Shown here: in pieces, positions 39,006 through 46,807 of the stretch | Layout of the letters: each line of letters opens with the position of its first letter | How positions within the stretch are numbered: the stretch's first letter is position 1 | Assembly: GCF_001636425.1 (NCBI RefSeq) | Contig: NZ_KV440953.1 | Span: forward strand, 3,158,001 to 3,222,000 | DNA length: 64,000 bases | Direction of reading: 5' to 3' | Source: Heyndrickxia acidicola | GTDB taxonomy: Bacteria; Bacillota; Bacilli; Bacillales; Bacillaceae_C | Position numbers and translations under genes: made by a program | The notes under the pieces: generated by a model | Database searches by the model: none | Told to the model about the DNA's origin: nothing | Seen by the model: only the letters and a program-made list of their open reading frames with translations

Positions 39006-39032
39006 AATCGGCTTTAAGCCGGTTTTTTTTTT
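39006..39032 (+). terminator. Terminator of gerQ
   Basis: ATCGGC pairs with GCCGGT around TTTAA, followed by ten T residues. Confidence 0.88.
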
Positions 39033-39090
39033 GCACCTTTCAAAATTCATCACGGCCGTCAGGTTTAAGGTGTATTCTTTCTTGGAGCCT

Positions 39091-39215
39091 GTTAATCTTA
39101 TTTTTTGATTTGGCTGTTTTCACATAGAATGTTGTTTTACATAGACCCTTACTTTTGTTGTCTCTCTTCATGGCCACTTTTCGTAAGCTGTTCACAAGTT
39201 ATATAATGAACTTTA
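39091..39215. repeat. Degenerate dispersed repeat downstream of gerQ
   Basis: GAGCCTGTTAATCTT (39091) followed by GGCTGTTTTCACATAGAATG and TTTTCGTAAGCTGTTCACAAG. It matches 29545-29640 block by block. The surrounding 39033-39358 stretch contains no supportable gene. Confidence 0.6.
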
Positions 39216-39358
39216 ATCATTTTTTCCGAATACCAATAGCATTTAATTTTTACCCATGCACTCGATTTACGTGGCTTTTTAAGCTCCAGTTTTATGCTTC
39301 AAAGCCTTCGAGTACAATAAAAAATAGCCCTTCATTCGAAAGGCTGAGAATCCTGCGA

Positions 39359-39730
39359 TTAAAGATATTTTACGGCTGCTACGGCAACCAGTACCCATGC
39401 AGCCAAGAAGCCTAAGCCTCCGAGCGGTGTAATGGCTCCCAACACACTAATTCTTGTAAGTGCAAGGATATACAAGCTCCCTGAAAATAAAACAATCCCA
39501 ATAAACATTAGCCATCCTGCCCATGTCACCATAGAACTTGTTGTAATCCTTGCAGCCAGTAAGCCAATCGCTAAAAGACCTAATGCATGAAACATTTGAT
39601 AGGTTACGCCTGTTTTCCATATTTCTAAGTACTTTGGTTCCATCTTTCCTTCTAGCCCGTGTGCACCAAATGCACCAAGCGCAACAGATAAAAAGGCATT
39701 AATTGCACCCAATAATATAAACACTTTCAT
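39359..39730 (-). CDS. ywdK: DUF423 family membrane protein
   Basis: 123-aa protein with four predicted membrane helices (about 4-22, 45-62, 68-88, 98-118), of the DUF423/YwdK family; function unknown. The conserved opening VALGAFGAHGLEGKM and FHALGLLAIGLLAAR are visible. The ATG at 39730 follows GGAGGATT. It is 120 bases downstream of ywdI on the same strand. Confidence 0.9.
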   Translation of the reverse strand: MKVFILLGAINAFLSVALGAFGAHGLEGKMEPKYLEIWKTGVTYQMFHALGLLAIGLLAARITTSSMVTWAGWLMFIGIVLFSGSLYILALTRISVLGAITPLGGLGFLAAWVLVAVAAVKYL

Positions 39731-39850
39731 GTCATAATCCTCCTCTATTTTATGTACTTTACATACAGACGCAGCTGCTCTATGGTTTCCTTAATTGCGT
39801 CAGTTTTCGCATATATTATCGTTTTTCGCAAAATCTCTTAAAGAGACTAA

Positions 39851-40138
39851 TTAAAAATCAAAAATGGAATCTCCATTTGATCCATCACCAGTGGACAATG
39901 ACCTGGATGGTTGAGCAGGCACCGATACAACAGGAGACTGAATCACATTTTGAGGCATGCTTTGTCTTTCTGTCTGTAATTTTGAAACACCTTCATACAT
40001 AGATTTTTCATCAAGAATCAGTTCGCATAATATTTTTATGGAGTAGACGTGCTCGCGGATTTTTTGCATGTCCCTTCCTTTTGCTCCTATAACTTCCTGT
40101 TCCATCTTAGACAGCAGTGTTTGAATATCTATATTCAT
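39851..40138 (-). CDS. ywdI: YwdI family protein (DUF5327)
   Basis: 95-aa small soluble protein of the YwdI family, function unknown. The N-terminal half is helical (MNIDIQTLLSKMEQEVIGAK, REHVYSIKILCELIL) and the C-terminal half is a low-complexity Ser/Pro/Gln-rich tail ending SIFDF. The ATG at 40138 is chosen over an in-frame GTG at 40150 that lies in the GAGGAGTG ribosome site. It is conserved between ung and ywdK in Bacillaceae. Confidence 0.85.
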   Translation of the reverse strand: MNIDIQTLLSKMEQEVIGAKGRDMQKIREHVYSIKILCELILDEKSMYEGVSKLQTERQSMPQNVIQSPVVSVPAQPSRSLSTGDGSNGDSIFDF

Positions 40139-40484
40139 GATAAAGGCCACTCCTCAGGCTTATATAATAAAGGTATTTTACCATAGATGCCGGCAAATCT
40201 GTAACAAGTCACCCTCTTAGTGACATGGCTGATATTCATAAGTGGCTGCTTATGTACAATAGGTATACTTATAATTTTCCGGTCTTATAGGCAACTATCC
40301 ATGTACTTTTATTATGACTGTATATTGAACCCTTTGTTTCCCTCTCTTTTTAGTGCCACTGCAGCGAAAATCTTCATGTAGGATCGCGAATTCAACAGTT
40401 AAGATGGACAATTCCTAATCATTAAAGACTCGGTGAAATATCTGTTAATAAACTCTAATAAAACCTTTTACTCTCTGAGGATAT

Positions 40485-40512
40485 CGACATGTTTCACGTG
40501 AAACATGTCGAA
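40485..40512. promoter_or_regulatory. Chromosomal parS site (ParB/Spo0J binding)
   Basis: TGTTTCACGTGAAACA at 40490-40505 is a perfect 16-base palindrome of the bacterial parS consensus (TGTTNCACGTGAAACA). The palindrome extends perfectly to TCGACA/TGTCGA on both sides. It lies in a 400-base gene-free gap between ywdI and ung. Nothing else identifiable was seen in 40139-40536. Confidence 0.95.
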
Positions 40513-40536
40513 GTAATTATAGCATCTTAAGCATTA

Positions 40537-41226
40537 TCAGCTCTCTATTTCCCAATCAATCACAGGTAAACCATGACTCTCTAATATCTTATTGATATGT
40601 GAGAAAGGTCTGCTCCCAAAGAAGCCACGGCTTGCAGATAATGGGCTCGGATGAGGAGATTCAATCACATAATGTTTGGCCGTATCAATTAAATTGATTT
40701 TTGTCTGAGCAGGCCTTCCCCATAGCATAAAAATAACAGGACTATCTTTTTTATTTATTTGCTTTATCACTTCGTCAGTAAAAGTTTCCCATCCCCTATT
40801 TTTATGGGAATGTGCCTCTCCTGCCCTTACTGTCAACACAGTATTCAATAGCATCACACCCTGCCTAGCCCACTTCTCGAGACAGCCGTTATTCGGCACG
40901 GGAACTCCTAAATCAGAATGAAGCTCTCTAAAAATATTTCTCAGTGAAGGAGGAAACTTAACACCAGGCTTAACCGAAAAGCTTAGGCCATGCGCCTGAT
41001 TTGGCCCATGATAAGGATCCTGTCCAAGCAGAACAACCCTAACGTCATGATATGGAGTAAATTGAAAAGCATTAAAAATGTCCTGCATCTCAGGATATAT
41101 GGTTTTGGTTTCATATTCATTTTGAAGAAATTCCATCAGGTTTCTGTAATAAGGCTTCTTAAATTCATCTTGCAGCACATTTAACCAATCTGTATTTTTC
41201 AATTCCAGTTTTATATTCTGGCTCAC
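40537..41226 (-). CDS. ung: Uracil-DNA glycosylase
   Basis: 229-aa family 1 uracil-DNA glycosylase that removes uracil from DNA in base-excision repair. It has the water-activating GQDPYHGP (Asp near 67), [19 protein letters not shown] and [17 protein letters not shown] with the catalytic His. The start is uncertain: three GTG/ATG codons cluster at 41238-41226, and I choose the GTG at 41226, which is about 8 bases after AAAGGTG. It is separated from divergent neighbours by gene-free DNA on both sides. Confidence 0.95.
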   Translation of the reverse strand: MSQNIKLELKNTDWLNVLQDEFKKPYYRNLMEFLQNEYETKTIYPEMQDIFNAFQFTPYHDVRVVLLGQDPYHGPNQAHGLSFSVKPGVKFPPSLRNIFRELHSDLGVPVPNNGCLEKWARQGVMLLNTVLTVRAGEAHSHKNRGWETFTDEVIKQINKKDSPVIFMLWGRPAQTKINLIDTAKHYVIESPHPSPLSASRGFFGSRPFSHINKILESHGLPVIDWEIES

Positions 41227-41464
41227 TGACACCATCACCTTTCATATTCATGTAATCATTTATAGAATACCGATTAACCTATAAAAAACTTTTTTCGCCA
41301 ACCGCGTGACTATTTCCCTTAGAAAAGGAAATAAAACAATACCAAGTTGATAACTTGGAATAAACGAAGATTCAAGTAATATTTGTATGTAAATAACTTA
41401 TAAGAATGACATCTTCTAAACTAAACACAGTTATTACTGAAATTTCCTTAGCATATTTTTCAAT

Positions 41465-41489
41465 GTTTAATGTATGAATGGATGGGCTA
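41465..41489 (+). promoter_or_regulatory. Candidate sigma-B promoter
   Basis: GTTTAA (41465-41470, perfect sigma-B -35), 13-base spacer, GGGCTA (41484-41489, near the GGGTAT -10). It is 65 bases before a gene whose family is sigma-B dependent in B. subtilis. The remaining part of 41227-41553 shows only AT-rich sequence. Confidence 0.65.
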
Positions 41490-41553
41490 TATAAAAAGTA
41501 CAAACGCGGGGTTTCATCTTAAAGTCCCGTTTAACCAAAGAGGAGGAATTATC

Positions 41554-41910
41554 ATGTATAAAGTAAATGTAGTTGAAAATGGTTTGCAGGCAACTGAACT
41601 TATCAATAATTTAATGAATGACGGCTTTGAGAAAGACCATATTTATCTTTTTGCACATGATGAAGATCGCTCTAAGGATTTAACGGATGCCACTGATACA
41701 GGGACAGTAGGCATGAAGGAACAAGGCTTATTTACGCAGGTCGGAAATGTCTTTAAAAAACGAGGCGATGAGCTCCGTTCAAAAATGACTTCACTCGGCC
41801 TAACGGACATAGAAGCGGAGAAGTATGAGCAAGCACTCGATCAAGGAAAAGTCGTTTTAGTGGCTGCAAAGGATGCTGACCATACGAATGATGACAGAAC
41901 GATTATGTAA
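41554..41910 (+). CDS. General stress protein 17M-like (YflT domain)
   Basis: 118-aa soluble protein of the YflT/general stress protein 17M family, function unknown. The opening YKVNVVENGLQATELINNLMNDGF and the phrase KDHIYLFAHDEDRSKDLTDATDT are characteristic; the C-terminus has EAEKYEQALDQGKVVLVA. The ATG at 41554 follows AGAGGAGG; a longer open frame from 41470 overlaps the promoter and is rejected. The sigma-B-like promoter suggests induction by general stress. Terminator follows at once. Confidence 0.85.
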   Translation: MYKVNVVENGLQATELINNLMNDGFEKDHIYLFAHDEDRSKDLTDATDTGTVGMKEQGLFTQVGNVFKKRGDELRSKMTSLGLTDIEAEKYEQALDQGKVVLVAAKDADHTNDDRTIM

Positions 41911-41927
41911 TACAATTAAACTATGTT

Positions 41928-41962
41928 AAAAAAGCTTCCGGCCTGGGCCGGAAGCTTTTTAT
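41928..41962. terminator. Terminator between the stress gene and moeB (both directions)
   Basis: AAAAAGCTTCCGGCC pairs with GGCCGGAAGCTTTTT. A and T runs on both sides make it usable by both converging genes. Confidence 0.88.
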
Positions 41963-41977
41963 ATTATAAATTCTTCC

Positions 41978-43000
41978 TTACCCCATCAATGAATGATAAA
42001 GTTTTTTTGCCTCCATAATTTCCTTTGTTCCATGAACTAAAGCACGTCCATCTTTAAATAAAACCATTCTGCTGTTGTTTTTCTTTACAGATATAAGATA
42101 GGGATTTCCGCTCACCTCATAGCCTGCACTTCTCCACTCTAAAACAAGCATTTCCAATGAGATAGCCATTTTGCTGGCAGGACGAATCTGGACGGTGTCC
42201 CGCCCGCACAACACAGCTGTTTTAAGTTTACTTTCATCGGATAAAAAAGGATATACCGGATTCTCCCCGCAGGTTAAACAAGCAGGATCCTTCATGGAAT
42301 CCGCTTTTAAAGAGAGCGTTTGATTTGACCACAAGTCAAATGTAACGTATGTGTTTCGGAGATCCTCCATACTACCGCTCAATATCTTTAAGGATTCCGC
42401 AGCTTGGTAGGCCGTAACCATATGAACCGTTGGAGCTATAATCCCCACCGTGTCACAGGTTTGCCCCTTCATAGGAAGCTTCTTTATTAGGCAGTGCAAG
42501 CATGGTGTTTTTCCAGGAAGGATTGTATAGGTTGCCCCAAAGCTTCCGACACATGCCCCAAAAATCCATGGAATGCTGAATTTGTGGGCAATATCATTAA
42601 TTAAAAAGCGAGTCTCAAAGTTATCCGTCCCATCTAAAATCAGGTCTGTGCCAGGCGCCAGCTTTTCCAGCAGGCTGAAGTCCGCCTCCCCTGTAATGGC
42701 TTGGATTTCAACGTCTTTATTTATCGAAGAAAGACGCTGCCTTGCTGCTTCGGCTTTTGGCCATTTCTGCAGGGCATCCTCCTCTGAAAATAGCTGCTGC
42801 CTTTGAAGGTTGCTTTCTTCTACATAGTCACGGTCAATAAGTGTAAGTCTGCCGATGCCTGCCCTCGTCAGCATTTCTGCCAGGCTTGTACCTAGAGCAC
42901 CTACCCCAATCAGGAGCGCATGCTTATTGCGAATCTTTTTTTGCCCCTCTTCTCCAATCGGTGCAAACAATGTTTGCCGGGAATACCTTTCAATGCCCAT
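41978..43000 (-). CDS. moeB: MoaD-adenylating enzyme MoeB (ThiF family)
   Basis: 340-aa E1-like enzyme that adenylates the C-terminal glycine of MoaD so it can accept sulfur for molybdopterin synthesis. It has the nucleotide motif LIGVGALGTSLAEML (residues 31-45), an Arg-rich LQRQQLF, the DNFETRF block, and two CxxC zinc pairs (CLHC near 170, CLTC near 243). The C-terminal 100 residues are a divergent extension, not a full rhodanese with its Cys. The ATG at 43000 follows GGGAGG by 8 bases. It is the last gene of mobA-moaE-moaD-moeB. Confidence 0.92.
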   Translation of the reverse strand: MGIERYSRQTLFAPIGEEGQKKIRNKHALLIGVGALGTSLAEMLTRAGIGRLTLIDRDYVEESNLQRQQLFSEEDALQKWPKAEAARQRLSSINKDVEIQAITGEADFSLLEKLAPGTDLILDGTDNFETRFLINDIAHKFSIPWIFGACVGSFGATYTILPGKTPCLHCLIKKLPMKGQTCDTVGIIAPTVHMVTAYQAAESLKILSGSMEDLRNTYVTFDLWSNQTLSLKADSMKDPACLTCGENPVYPFLSDESKLKTAVLCGRDTVQIRPASKMAISLEMLVLEWRSAGYEVSGNPYLISVKKNNSRMVLFKDGRALVHGTKEIMEAKKLYHSLMG

Positions 43001-43026
43001 CTGCACTGCCTCCCTTCCTCTTAATC

Positions 43027-43260
43027 TTAACCTCCACTGACAGGAGGGATAAGAGCAACGATGTCACCGTTCTTGATCGTCGTGTCTTCCCCTGTAAACT
43101 CTTCATTCACTGCCACCATAACGGAGTCCAGGCTAATACGATTATTCATTGTTTCCAGCTCAGCCTTCAATTCTTTAACGGTTTTCCCCTCCGCTTCCAT
43201 TTCAAGCTCACCTCTGCCGAATTTATCACGCAAATCAGCAAATAAAAGAATTTTAACCAT
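43027..43260 (-). CDS. moaD: Molybdopterin synthase small subunit
   Basis: 77-aa ubiquitin-fold sulfur carrier ending in the required diglycine (VSGG). The C-terminus is adenylated by MoeB and then carries the thiocarboxylate donated to precursor Z by MoaE. The ATG at 43260 follows GAGGAG and overlaps the end of moaE by 8 bases, so translation is coupled. Confidence 0.94.
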   Translation of the reverse strand: MVKILLFADLRDKFGRGELEMEAEGKTVKELKAELETMNNRISLDSVMVAVNEEFTGEDTTIKNGDIVALIPPVSGG

Positions 43261-43717
43261 GTATGTTCAGCTCCTCAGGTCTTCCTTTCGGATATTCCTT
43301 AGTCCCTTTTTGATTTCCTACCCACTCTTCTCCGTCTTCCCAATGCTCTTTTTTCCAAATAGGAACGATTTCCTTAATCCGTTCGATGGCATAACGGTTT
43401 GCTTCATAGGCTTCGGCACGATGGGGAGTAGAGACCGCAATCACAACAGCGATATCCGATCTCTCTAAACGGCCAATTCTATGTGAAATGGCCGTTACGG
43501 TTCCTGGCCATTTCCCCTCTATTTCTTTTCCAATCCTTTCAAGCATTTTCAACGCCATGGGCTCATATGCTTCATACTCTAAATAAAGGGTTTTCCTGCC
43601 GTGGGTTAATTCTCTCACAGTACCAATAAACGTTGTAACCGCACCAGCTTCTCGTTGAATTACTTTTTGAACTACGGACTCTATACTAATAGGCTGGCGT
43701 GTGATTTCAAAACTCAA
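43253..43717 (-). CDS. moaE: Molybdopterin synthase large subunit
   Basis: 154-aa catalytic subunit that inserts two sulfurs from MoaD into precursor Z. Typical blocks are AGAVTTFIGTVRELTHG, LYLEYEAYEPMALKML, SHRIGRLERSDIAVVIAVSTPHRAEAYEA and VPIWKKEHWEDGEEWVG with the catalytic lysines. The TTG at 43717 is preferred as start because AGAGGTG precedes it; the GTG at 43726 lies in that site. It overlaps moaD by 8 bases. Confidence 0.93.
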   Translation of the reverse strand: MSFEITRQPISIESVVQKVIQREAGAVTTFIGTVRELTHGRKTLYLEYEAYEPMALKMLERIGKEIEGKWPGTVTAISHRIGRLERSDIAVVIAVSTPHRAEAYEANRYAIERIKEIVPIWKKEHWEDGEEWVGNQKGTKEYPKGRPEELNIHG

Positions 43718-43736
43718 TTCTTTCACCTCTTACTCA

Positions 43737-44339
43737 TTATAGTTGTCTCGCAATTTCTTTTGCTCGGTGATAGTCTTCCACCGTATTCATATTCCAGAAA
43801 CAAGCTTCCCACTCTTCCTGAACCTCTGGCGGAGCATCATCCTTGTAAACCAATTGAACCTTAATTTTATCAAAGAGGCTTTTCATTGCTTTTTTTCCAG
43901 CTTGCAAATTTTCTCTTGCTGCAATTTGTGCTCTGCCGGAATAAGCCCCGAATAAAAAATGCTGTTTGCCCTGATCAACAGGAATAATCGCATCATAATT
44001 TCTTTCCTTAAGAAGGTGTACAAGCCAATTAGCCACTTTTGCTGAAACAAAGGGCATGTCACATGCGACAACCAGACATGAATCTGTTTTTGCAGCAGCT
44101 AAACCTGTAAGCAAACCCGCTAATGGTCCTTTTCCTTTAAACTCCTGCTCATCGTTAATTACCTTGATTCCAAGATGCTGATAGGTATCCGGACTGTTTG
44201 TAACAATGAGCATTTCCTCAGAGATGGGTGAGAGAGTATGTACAATGAGCTCAATGATTTCACAGCCATTCAATTTCATTAATGCTTTATTTTGTCCCAT
44301 CCTTCTGGATTTCCCGCCTGCTAACACAATTGTCTTCAC
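43737..44339 (-). CDS. mobA: Molybdenum cofactor guanylyltransferase
   Basis: 200-aa nucleotidyltransferase joining GMP to molybdopterin to form the guanine dinucleotide cofactor. N-terminal LAGGKSRRMGQNKALM (residues 5-20) binds GTP; VVACDMPFV (near 93) holds the metal Asp. The start is GTG at 44339 after GGGAGG. It is first in mobA-moaE-moaD-moeB. Other cofactor genes (moaA, moaC, moeA, mobB) are not in this window and must be elsewhere if the pathway is complete. Confidence 0.94.
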   Translation of the reverse strand: MKTIVLAGGKSRRMGQNKALMKLNGCEIIELIVHTLSPISEEMLIVTNSPDTYQHLGIKVINDEQEFKGKGPLAGLLTGLAAAKTDSCLVVACDMPFVSAKVANWLVHLLKERNYDAIIPVDQGKQHFLFGAYSGRAQIAARENLQAGKKAMKSLFDKIKVQLVYKDDAPPEVQEEWEACFWNMNTVEDYHRAKEIARQL

Positions 44340-44395
44340 TTTATGCCTCCCAGCTCGAATATCCGTATACTTGCCTTTGTATGTAGAAATTCCTG

Positions 44396-44779
44396 TTATG
44401 GTGCAACCAGTTCCACCTTTATTCTATCCGGATCCTCGAAAAACACAGCATAATGATTTGGCCCTCCTGCATAAGGATGGCGATCCTCATAAAGAATTTT
44501 TACCCCTTTTCTTTTAAGTTCTAACGTCAGATCGTCCACTTGCCGCCTGGAGCTTGCATGAAAGGCCAGATGGTTCAAGCCTGTATGTGATCGATGATAA
44601 GCAGAGGGCAAATATTGATACATTGTCTGCACAAATACTAGATAAGTCGACTCTTGCTTCCAGCTGATCCCTGACTCCCATTGCTGGAATGTTTCATATC
44701 CAAGACTTTTCATTAACCATCCCCAGAACATTTTGGTTTTCTCTAAATTTGATACATTAATCTCTATATGATGGAGCAT
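44396..44779 (-). CDS. VOC superfamily (glyoxalase/dioxygenase fold) protein
   Basis: 127-aa protein with the two beta-alpha-beta-beta-beta units of the vicinal oxygen chelate fold. Possible metal ligands are a His in LHHIEINV, a His in GLNHLAFHA and the Glu in RIKVELVAP. Members include glyoxalases, fosfomycin-resistance enzymes and dioxygenases; the exact reaction cannot be told from the sequence. The ATG at 44779 follows AAGGAGG. It is about 55 bases upstream of mobA on the same strand, but nothing suggests a role in cofactor synthesis. Confidence 0.82.
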   Translation of the reverse strand: MLHHIEINVSNLEKTKMFWGWLMKSLGYETFQQWESGISWKQESTYLVFVQTMYQYLPSAYHRSHTGLNHLAFHASSRRQVDDLTLELKRKGVKILYEDRHPYAGGPNHYAVFFEDPDRIKVELVAP

Positions 44780-45067
44780 AGGAGCACGCCTCCTTATTAA
44801 GCCGATTTCTCTATCTACCTTTATTATATGGGTTTAAGCAGAAAAAACCTATTAGAAGACATTCTTACATTCCTTGATTTAAAAAGATTGCTAGAGGATG
44901 CCCTGGCATTCTGAGTGTTTCGTCAACAGCAGAGGGATATGCTTATTGATATTTAGTTAATTTTAGATGAATATATAATCTATCCGTGTTTATTTCTGGC
45001 GTTTTTCTTTAAAAACCGATTCTGGAAGCTGATTTAAGGACAATGCAAGGTGCGCGGAAAGGGATTT

Positions 45068-45140
45068 TTTCACTCGTACTGATTTTACGGGCGAGTTTCT
45101 TACTTTTTCGGGCGAAAATAAGGATCTTTCGGGCGAAGTA
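45068..45140. repeat. Three GGGCGA direct repeats with a 21-base period
   Basis: GGGCGA occurs at 45089, 45110 and 45131, each preceded by T/A-rich sequence (TTTACGGGCGA, TTTTCGGGCGA, TTTCGGGCGA). The period is exactly 21 bases, two helical turns. A weak fourth unit may precede. The rest of 44780-45190 is AT-rich with no supportable gene. Confidence 0.55.
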
Positions 45141-45189
45141 GGACTATACACCTATATTACCCTCTGCTTTTTTCGTTAGAGCTTAAATC

Positions 45190-45220
45190 GAAAAAGCCCG
45201 GCATTCTGCCAGGCTTTCCA
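45190..45220 (-). terminator. Terminator of the RsgA-type gene
   Basis: Minus strand AAAGCCTGGCAG pairs with TGCCGGGCTTT, followed by TTCGATTT; it starts 8 bases after the stop codon. Confidence 0.8.
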
Positions 45221-45227
45221 TTTTCCA

Positions 45228-46292
45228 TCACCGCTTCTTCATCTTCTTCTGATCATTGGAGAGCTTTTTCCACTTTGCTCTTTCAGCCATCGCCGCTTTT
45301 TGGTTTTCTTTGCGCTCGAGAAAGGCTAGCTCCTTTTGAAGCTTTAGATAATGAACCAAACGTTCTTCCTCCAGACTGCCATTTTGAATCGCTTCCTGGA
45401 CAGCACATCCCGGTTCCTTTTGATGAGTACAATCACGGAAACGGCAGTTTTTTGCAAAGCTCTCAATATCAGAAAAGCTATGATTCAAACCATCACTTGC
45501 TTCCCACAGCTGCAATTCTCTCATCCCCGGAGTATCTATTAAAATACCTCCGTTTTCCATTACAATGAGTTCCCTGTGAGTCGTTGTATGACGGCCCCGG
45601 TCATCACTTTCACGTATAAAACTCACCTCTTGCTTCCTTCTCCCAAGAAGTGTATTAATTAATGTTGACTTACCCGCGCCAGAAGATCCAAGCAAGGCAA
45701 TGGTATGTCCTTGCTGAAGATAAGGCTCGAGTTTCTCTAATCCAGTATTGGTTTCAGCACTAATATAATGAATGGGCACGCCCATTGTACTGGCCTCGAG
45801 CTCCCTGATTCTCCCTTCAATATCTTTGCAAAGGTCAGACTTACTCAAAATAACAACGGGATTCGCACCGCTTTCCCAAGCTGATAAAAGATATCTTTCA
45901 ATTCTCCTGACATTAAAATCTGCATTCAAGGCATTTACCAAAAAGACCGTATCCACATTTGCAGCAACAATTTGTTCATCGGTTGTATTGCCTGCGGCCT
46001 TCCGGGAAAACTTGCTTTGGCGCGGTAAAACTGCATGAAGAGTAGCTTTTTGTTCATGGAGCCGTGGAGTTAATACCACCCAGTCCCCTACTGCCGGATA
46101 GTCTTCTCTTTCGGAAGCATGGAAACGCATTTTGCCTGATATCTCTGCCAGCAATTCCCCTTCCTCCGTCAAGACACGATACATTTTTTTATGTTCAAGA
46201 GCAATTCGACCTGCTGAAAAACCCTTCTGTTTATATTCCTGAAATGCCTCTTCAAAAAAAGAGTTCCAACCAAGTTCATTTATATTCAACAT
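45228..46292 (-). CDS. RsgA/YjeQ-type ribosome-associated GTPase
   Basis: 354-aa circularly permuted GTPase of the family that helps mature the 30S ribosomal subunit. Order: OB-fold (about 1-105), then the permuted motifs G4 ILSKSDLC (near 149), G1 LLGSSGAGKSTLIN (near 200), G3 DTPGMREL (near 254), and a C-terminal zinc site CRFRDCTHQKEPGC, with a Lys-rich tail. The ATG at 46292 follows TTGGAGG; an ATG at 46304 includes that site. Bacillus rsgA usually sits in the prkC-rsgA-rpe cluster and is shorter (about 295 aa), so this is probably a second copy. Uniquely, it is preceded by a leader ORF and an attenuator (next entries), so expression may follow ribosome stalling. Confidence 0.92.
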   Translation of the reverse strand: MLNINELGWNSFFEEAFQEYKQKGFSAGRIALEHKKMYRVLTEEGELLAEISGKMRFHASEREDYPAVGDWVVLTPRLHEQKATLHAVLPRQSKFSRKAAGNTTDEQIVAANVDTVFLVNALNADFNVRRIERYLLSAWESGANPVVILSKSDLCKDIEGRIRELEASTMGVPIHYISAETNTGLEKLEPYLQQGHTIALLGSSGAGKSTLINTLLGRRKQEVSFIRESDDRGRHTTTHRELIVMENGGILIDTPGMRELQLWEASDGLNHSFSDIESFAKNCRFRDCTHQKEPGCAVQEAIQNGSLEEERLVHYLKLQKELAFLERKENQKAAMAERAKWKKLSNDQKKMKKR

Positions 46293-46330
46293 GTATTCCT
46301 CCAATTATTTATTGAAAGGTCTCTTAATGC

Positions 46331-46446
46331 TGTATGCGATCTCCGCTTCAGGCGTGCGCTTTTTTGCGTATGATTCGCGAGCTGCCTCGCCACTTGCACC
46401 TGCTTTTTAACACAGGAACCCTGCGCCTTCCGTTCCAATCAACAAT
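46331..46446. repeat. Degraded common Bacillus repeat in the rsgA-type leader
   Basis: GGCGTGCGCTTTTTTGCG, then CACAGGAACCCTGCGCC and TTCCGTTCCAATCAACA resemble, with many changes, the repeat seen at 5221-5311. It occupies much of the 220 bases between the attenuator and the GTPase gene. Confidence 0.5.
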
Positions 46447-46513
46447 GAGCTTTTATCAACCTATCCTAATGAAAAAAGAACCGTTTCCGGCTCTTTAAAT
46501 GGATTTTTCCCAT

Positions 46514-46553
46514 ACAAAAAAACCATAAGCCGAATATCAGCAGCCTATGGTTT
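46514..46553 (-). terminator. Attenuator terminator upstream of the RsgA-type gene
   Basis: Minus strand AACCATAGGC pairs with GCTTATGGTT (10 bp, one G-U), loop TGCTGATATTCG, followed by TTTTTG: a good intrinsic terminator. Its 5' arm CCATAGGCTGC (46550-46540) is also an exact complement of GCAGCCTATGG at 46622-46612, inside the leader ORF, giving an 11-bp antiterminator that excludes the terminator. Confidence 0.88.
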
Positions 46554-46598
46554 TATTCATACATTAAACATGTGAAGAAAATGAACAGACCGATCTGT

Positions 46599-46664
46599 TT
46601 AAAATCCTGTCCCATAGGCTGCATTATGAAATTGAACGTGTGATATACCATATACAATTGACAT
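46599..46664 (-). CDS. 21-codon leader peptide upstream of the RsgA-type GTPase
   Basis: ATG at 46664-46662, TAA at 46601-46599. The peptide begins MSIVYGISHV and ends NAAYGTGF. AAAGGAGG lies 8 bases before the start, and a promoter about 50 bases above the ATG. The codons for A15-A16-Y17-G18 (GCA GCC TAT GG) are the segment complementary to the 5' arm of the terminator 46514-46553. A ribosome finishing the ORF would cover that segment and allow termination; one stalled earlier would leave it free to form the antiterminator. Too short for routine gene calling; no known relative is recalled. Confidence 0.8.
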   Translation of the reverse strand: MSIVYGISHVQFHNAAYGTGF

Positions 46665-46709
46665 AATACATACCTCCTTTATAAATGACAGAATTTTTTA
46701 ATTAAACTT

Positions 46710-46738
46710 ATTTTAGCGTAAAATTACTATCAAGTAAA
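46710..46738 (-). promoter_or_regulatory. Promoter of the RsgA-type leader
   Basis: Minus strand -35 TTTACT (46738-46733), exactly 17 bases, -10 TAAAAT (46715-46710). The start would be near 46703, about 40 bases before the leader ORF. Confidence 0.75.
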
Positions 46739-46807
46739 GCCTTTTCAATAAAAATCAATCACAGCAGCACAAAATTTTCTTATTAAATAGTTGCCCTGAA
46801 CGTAAAT

